Below are positions 60,823 to 64,000 of a DNA stretch of 64,000 bases, piece after piece; the first letter of the stretch is position 1; every line of letters starts with the position of its first letter. The translations under genes were made by a program, and so were the position numbers. The notes under the pieces are model-generated. The model saw nothing but the letters and a program-made list of their open reading frames with translations. It was not told the DNA's origin and ran no database searches. The stretch spans positions 38,640 through 102,639 of the forward strand of contig JARKPO010000082.1 of the NCBI GenBank assembly GCA_029975215.1, given 5' to 3'. This stretch comes from Levilinea sp. GTDB lineage: Bacteria; Chloroflexota; Anaerolineae; Anaerolineales; Anaerolineaceae.

Positions 60823-63810
60823 CTAAACCGTATACACCTTGAGTACCTCATCCCCATAGTGATTGATCACCTTGACGGCGATCTTGCCGCTCTTGGGCTT
60901 TTCAAAGGGATAGGATGTCGTCGAATACAGCGCGCTCCAGGCGGCCTCGTCCACCTCGGCGCGCAGGGCGCGCTTGAGTTTGTCGTAGGGCTGATCGGCG
61001 CCGGTGAAATAGGCATGCCGCACAAAGAAGCTCTCGCCGTTGTATTCGGTATCAATGAACCAGCAGGCGATATCATCCGTGGAGCTGGAGCGGATTTCGC
61101 CGGTGGTGGGATCGTAGATATCCACGCCGCGGATGGTGACGGTCAGGCGGTCGTCGGGCAGGGTGGTTAGCTGGATATCCGGTTCGCCAAAGACCATGAA
61201 CAGGTTGCCCGCGCCGCTCTTCTTGAGCAGCAGATTGCCCATCTGCAGGTCAGGGTTGATGCGCGCCGGCAGTACCGTCAGTTTGCCATAGCGGTGGATC
61301 TCTTCGGACACATGCGGGTCGAAGGCAAAACCCAGCACCACCAGCAGATCAAAACCCACACCCTGCACGGCTTCTTTGGCGGCGTCTTTGATCAGGTCCG
61401 GGCTGACCGTGCCGTGCTCCGGCCCGATGCACACCGCCACCCTCCGCACCACCCCCGTTCCTTTCGAAGAGGGCCGGGGTGAGCCGTCGTTCCCTCGCCC
61501 TGTGGGAGAGGGTTGGGGTGAGGGCTCCCTCTCTTCATACTCCCCCACGGCATGCAGCCAGGTGCCGGCGTACGGTTCCAGACGGGTGAACTTGAGGCGT
61601 TCGCCCTTTTTGGTGTTCTCCACACCCGCGGCGCGCAGGTTATCAATGATCAGGGTTTCAAACCCGCCGGAGGCCGCCGATTGGTTTTGTCCATCCTGCT
61701 CCGTCCGGGGGCGGTCTTCGGTGGTGGAAAGCACGCGGTGCGGCGAGAGGCTTTCAACCGTGAAGGGGCCGGTGACACGCACGCGTTTGTTGTCTTCGTA
61801 GGGCTGGTCGTAGAGCAGTTCGGTATCCGCATGGCGGGCAATGGAGGCATCAATCTCCTGCTGGCGCTGACGGCGCAGCGCCCACCATTCCTCGAGCTTC
61901 TTCCAGGCTTCAGACCCCTGGATGATCCCCAGGTTCTTCAGCATTTTCTCAGTTTCGGCGCGTTCTTTTTCACTCTGATATTGGGAAGGCAGGCGCGGAA
62001 TTTCCCATTCCTGCCAGGCTTTGCCGGCCAGGGTGTTGATCTGCTCGCGCAGGGCTTCGAGCTGCGGCTGCCATTTCTCATGGATGACGTCAATTTCTTC
62101 GTTGTTGGCGATGGATTTGAGGGTGATGTGCGGGACGCGTTTATAGACAAAGCCCTTTTTGATGTCGCCCTCACCCTGCCCTCTCTGGGTGAGATTGCCC
62201 TCACCCTGCCCTCTCCCATAGGGAGAGGGTTCTATGGCTCCCTTCTCCCAGGGGGAGAAGGGCTGGGGATGAGGGTTCAACTCCCGCTCTTTACGCTGCC
62301 CTTCCGGCGAATCGGCCAGCAGGTAATAGGGGTAGCGCCCGGCCATCAGGCGGGTGCGCGCCAGGGCAATGGCGACGCGCGAGGTGTCGATGGTGATCCA
62401 GCGGCGGCCCCACTGCTCGGCCACGTAGGCGGTGGTGCCGCTGCCGCAGGTGGGGTCCAGCACCAGGTCGCCGGGGTCGGTGGTCATTAACAAACAACGG
62501 GTAATCACTTTTTCGTTTGTCTGAACAACATAAATTTTACCTTGAGCAGGAGGCGTATCGTTCCAAGGGTTCGTTATTTTTGTGAAGGGAAAATCATTAT
62601 GATACATAATATAGCGTGGACTATCTGCTTCTACGATGAGCCTATCTGCTTTCGCCAATAATTCCATCTTTTCTTTTGTTGTAACCCAACAAGCACCACG
62701 AGAAGGATTGTATGTCTTTCCTTTGAAGTCCAATGGGTAGACACTAGTTTCAGAAAAGGAAGGAGCAATCTGAGGGACGGTTGCAAAAATCCTTGATGTT
62801 TGAGGTACTAAAGCAATATTATTCCTTTCATCTGAGGATAACATTCTCCGGATACCATTACTTTCCTCAATCCCTGTCCATCTGGCTGAAGGATCTGGAA
62901 CAGTTTCGACATATAGTTGCCGATATTTAACTTCCTCAATATTCTTCGCATACCACAATATGTAATCGCTCATGTTTTCTAGAGTCTTTGCACCTAGAGG
63001 CATGAGTTTTTTTCGAAATGTTATTTGACTCACAAAATTCTCACTTCCAAACACCTCATCCAGCACACAGCGCACCAGGTGCACATTCTCGTCGCCAATC
63101 TGCACAAAGACACTGCCGCTCTCGGTGAGCAGTTCGCGCGCCACGGTCAGCCGGTCGCGCAGGTAAGCCAGGTAGGAGTGAATGCCCAGCTCCCAGGTAT
63201 CCCGAAAGGCTTTGATCTGTTCGGGCTGGCGGGTCAGGTCCTCCTCTTTGCAGTCCTTCACGTCGCGCTTGCGCGTGCTCACCTGCCAGTTGGAGCCGAA
63301 CTTAATCCCGTAGGGCGGGTCGATGTAAATCATCTGGACTTTGCCCTTCAGCGCCTCTTTCTCCGCCAGGCTGGTCATCACCAGCAGGCTGTCGCCCAAA
63401 ATCATGCGGTTGGTCCAGTTCTGCTCGTGATGGTAAAAATCCACCAGGTCTTCAAAGGTGATATTGTTAAAGTCCGCAAACAGCGCCATCTGCTGCTCTG
63501 TCCCTCTCCCCGTGGGAGAGGGCAGGGTGAGGGCCTGGGCGCGCACATTCTCGATGATCGCCTGCGGGCTGATCTTCTCCTGAATGTAAATCGGCACCGC
63601 CGGCACCTCCAGCGGATGCTGATCCTGTTCATCCTTGCCCTTCCACACCAGCTGCGGGTCCAGCGAGGGGTCGCGCGGGTAAAGAACCGTCTTAGGCGTC
63701 TTTTCTTCATCGGCCACAAAATCGCGCAGCTCCTCGGTGGGGATGTTGGCGCGTTTGTCGGCGTGGCGGGTGGCGGTGATGGGGGTGGGAGAAGATGGTT
63801 TCTTAGGCAT
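60823..63810 (-). CDS. type III-like adenine/cytosine-N DNA methyltransferase (Mod-like, beta class)
   Basis: MIYIDPPYGIKFGSNWQ (motif IV), VLDPTCGSGTTAYVAEQWGRRWITIDT (motif I); 995 codons. Confidence 0.92.
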   Translation of the reverse strand: MPKKPSSPTPITATRHADKRANIPTEELRDFVADEEKTPKTVLYPRDPSLDPQLVWKGKDEQDQHPLEVPAVPIYIQEKISPQAIIENVRAQALTLPSPTGRGTEQQMALFADFNNITFEDLVDFYHHEQNWTNRMILGDSLLVMTSLAEKEALKGKVQMIYIDPPYGIKFGSNWQVSTRKRDVKDCKEEDLTRQPEQIKAFRDTWELGIHSYLAYLRDRLTVARELLTESGSVFVQIGDENVHLVRCVLDEVFGSENFVSQITFRKKLMPLGAKTLENMSDYILWYAKNIEEVKYRQLYVETVPDPSARWTGIEESNGIRRMLSSDERNNIALVPQTSRIFATVPQIAPSFSETSVYPLDFKGKTYNPSRGACWVTTKEKMELLAKADRLIVEADSPRYIMYHNDFPFTKITNPWNDTPPAQGKIYVVQTNEKVITRCLLMTTDPGDLVLDPTCGSGTTAYVAEQWGRRWITIDTSRVAIALARTRLMAGRYPYYLLADSPEGQRKERELNPHPQPFSPWEKGAIEPSPYGRGQGEGNLTQRGQGEGDIKKGFVYKRVPHITLKSIANNEEIDVIHEKWQPQLEALREQINTLAGKAWQEWEIPRLPSQYQSEKERAETEKMLKNLGIIQGSEAWKKLEEWWALRRQRQQEIDASIARHADTELLYDQPYEDNKRVRVTGPFTVESLSPHRVLSTTEDRPRTEQDGQNQSAASGGFETLIIDNLRAAGVENTKKGERLKFTRLEPYAGTWLHAVGEYEEREPSPQPSPTGRGNDGSPRPSSKGTGVVRRVAVCIGPEHGTVSPDLIKDAAKEAVQGVGFDLLVVLGFAFDPHVSEEIHRYGKLTVLPARINPDLQMGNLLLKKSGAGNLFMVFGEPDIQLTTLPDDRLTVTIRGVDIYDPTTGEIRSSSTDDIACWFIDTEYNGESFFVRHAYFTGADQPYDKLKRALRAEVDEAAWSALYSTTSYPFEKPKSGKIAVKVINHYGDEVLKVYTV
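61460..61524. repeat. palindromic repeat insertion C inside mod
   Basis: CCCTCGCCC-TGT-GGGAGAGGG-TTGGGGTGAGGG (61492-61524) plus partial GAAGAGGGCCGGGGTGAG copy. Confidence 0.8.
62168..62275. repeat. palindromic repeat insertion B (three copies/partials) inside mod
   Basis: CCCTCACCCTGCCCTCTC... twice, CCCTCTCCC-ATA-GGGAGAGGG, and CCCTTCTCCC-AGG-GGGAGAAGGGCTGGGGATGAGGG. Confidence 0.85.
63502..63533. repeat. palindromic repeat insertion A inside mod
   Basis: CCCTCTCCC-CGT-GGGAGAGGG-CAGGGTGAGGG. Confidence 0.8.
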
Positions 63811-63812
63811 AT

Positions 63813-64000
63813 TTACTCCGATGGATGATCCGCAGATTTCGCCGATTCACACAGAGGAAGAGCGGTTAATCTGCGCCCTTCTGCGTCATCTGCGGATGAG
63901 TTCTGATAATTGAGCACGAGGCGGCGATACATCAGTGAGGGCGCGCCAAAATTGATCAACAATGCGCGCTGCTTGCCGGTGGCTTTGAGATAGTTGATTA
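63813..64000 (-). CDS. GxxExxY-family protein, C-terminal part, truncated by window edge
   Basis: Minus-strand translation INYLKATGKQRALLINFGAPSLMYRRLVLNYQNSSADDAEGRRLTALPLCESAKSADHPSE*; LLINFG motif. Confidence 0.7.
   Translation of the reverse strand, partial: INYLKATGKQRALLINFGAPSLMYRRLVLNYQNSSADDAEGRRLTALPLCESAKSADHPSE

Noticed and set aside
61440-63540. CRISPR-like array in the mod gene
   Set aside because: Repeats are irregularly spaced, palindromic, embedded in an open reading frame and lack uniform spacers

Overview
A 64-kb GC-rich bacterial chromosomal window. Gene content and style suggest Chloroflexota/Anaerolineae, but this is inference only. I see no rRNA, CRISPR array or intact transposon. 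Left to right, the main blocks are: a partial M16C peptidase and alr; a minus-strand oligopeptide-transporter/peptidase/creatininase-like/C45-hydrolase operon; tatCAB; a csoR-copZ-copA copper operon with a CsoR-type operator; a selenocysteine tRNA (anticodon TCA); an M50 protease; a large hybrid histidine kinase; a radical SAM DNA-repair-type gene and recA, each with a candidate LexA box abutting its -10; an HlyD/MacB-type exporter; NBR1-like and C39-like secreted proteins; a CaCA exchanger with a PII-like partner; a B12-binding mutase-like gene plus opine dehydrogenase behind a structured leader; a complete group-4 membrane [NiFe]-hydrogenase cluster leading into MoaD, aldehyde:ferredoxin oxidoreductase and an Fe-S subunit, with a two-component system upstream; and at the right end a defence-like island (GxxExxY, type III-like Mod methyltransferase, GIY-YIG protein, NADAR, ADP-ribosylglycohydrolase). 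The Mod gene carries several in-frame palindromic repeat insertions. The strongest candidates for something new are the Mod/GIY-YIG/NADAR/DraG island, the AOR-hydrogenase module, the pyrophosphatase-like/creatininase fusion and the leader RNA ahead of the B12-dependent gene. All family calls come from reading motifs by eye; no database search was run.
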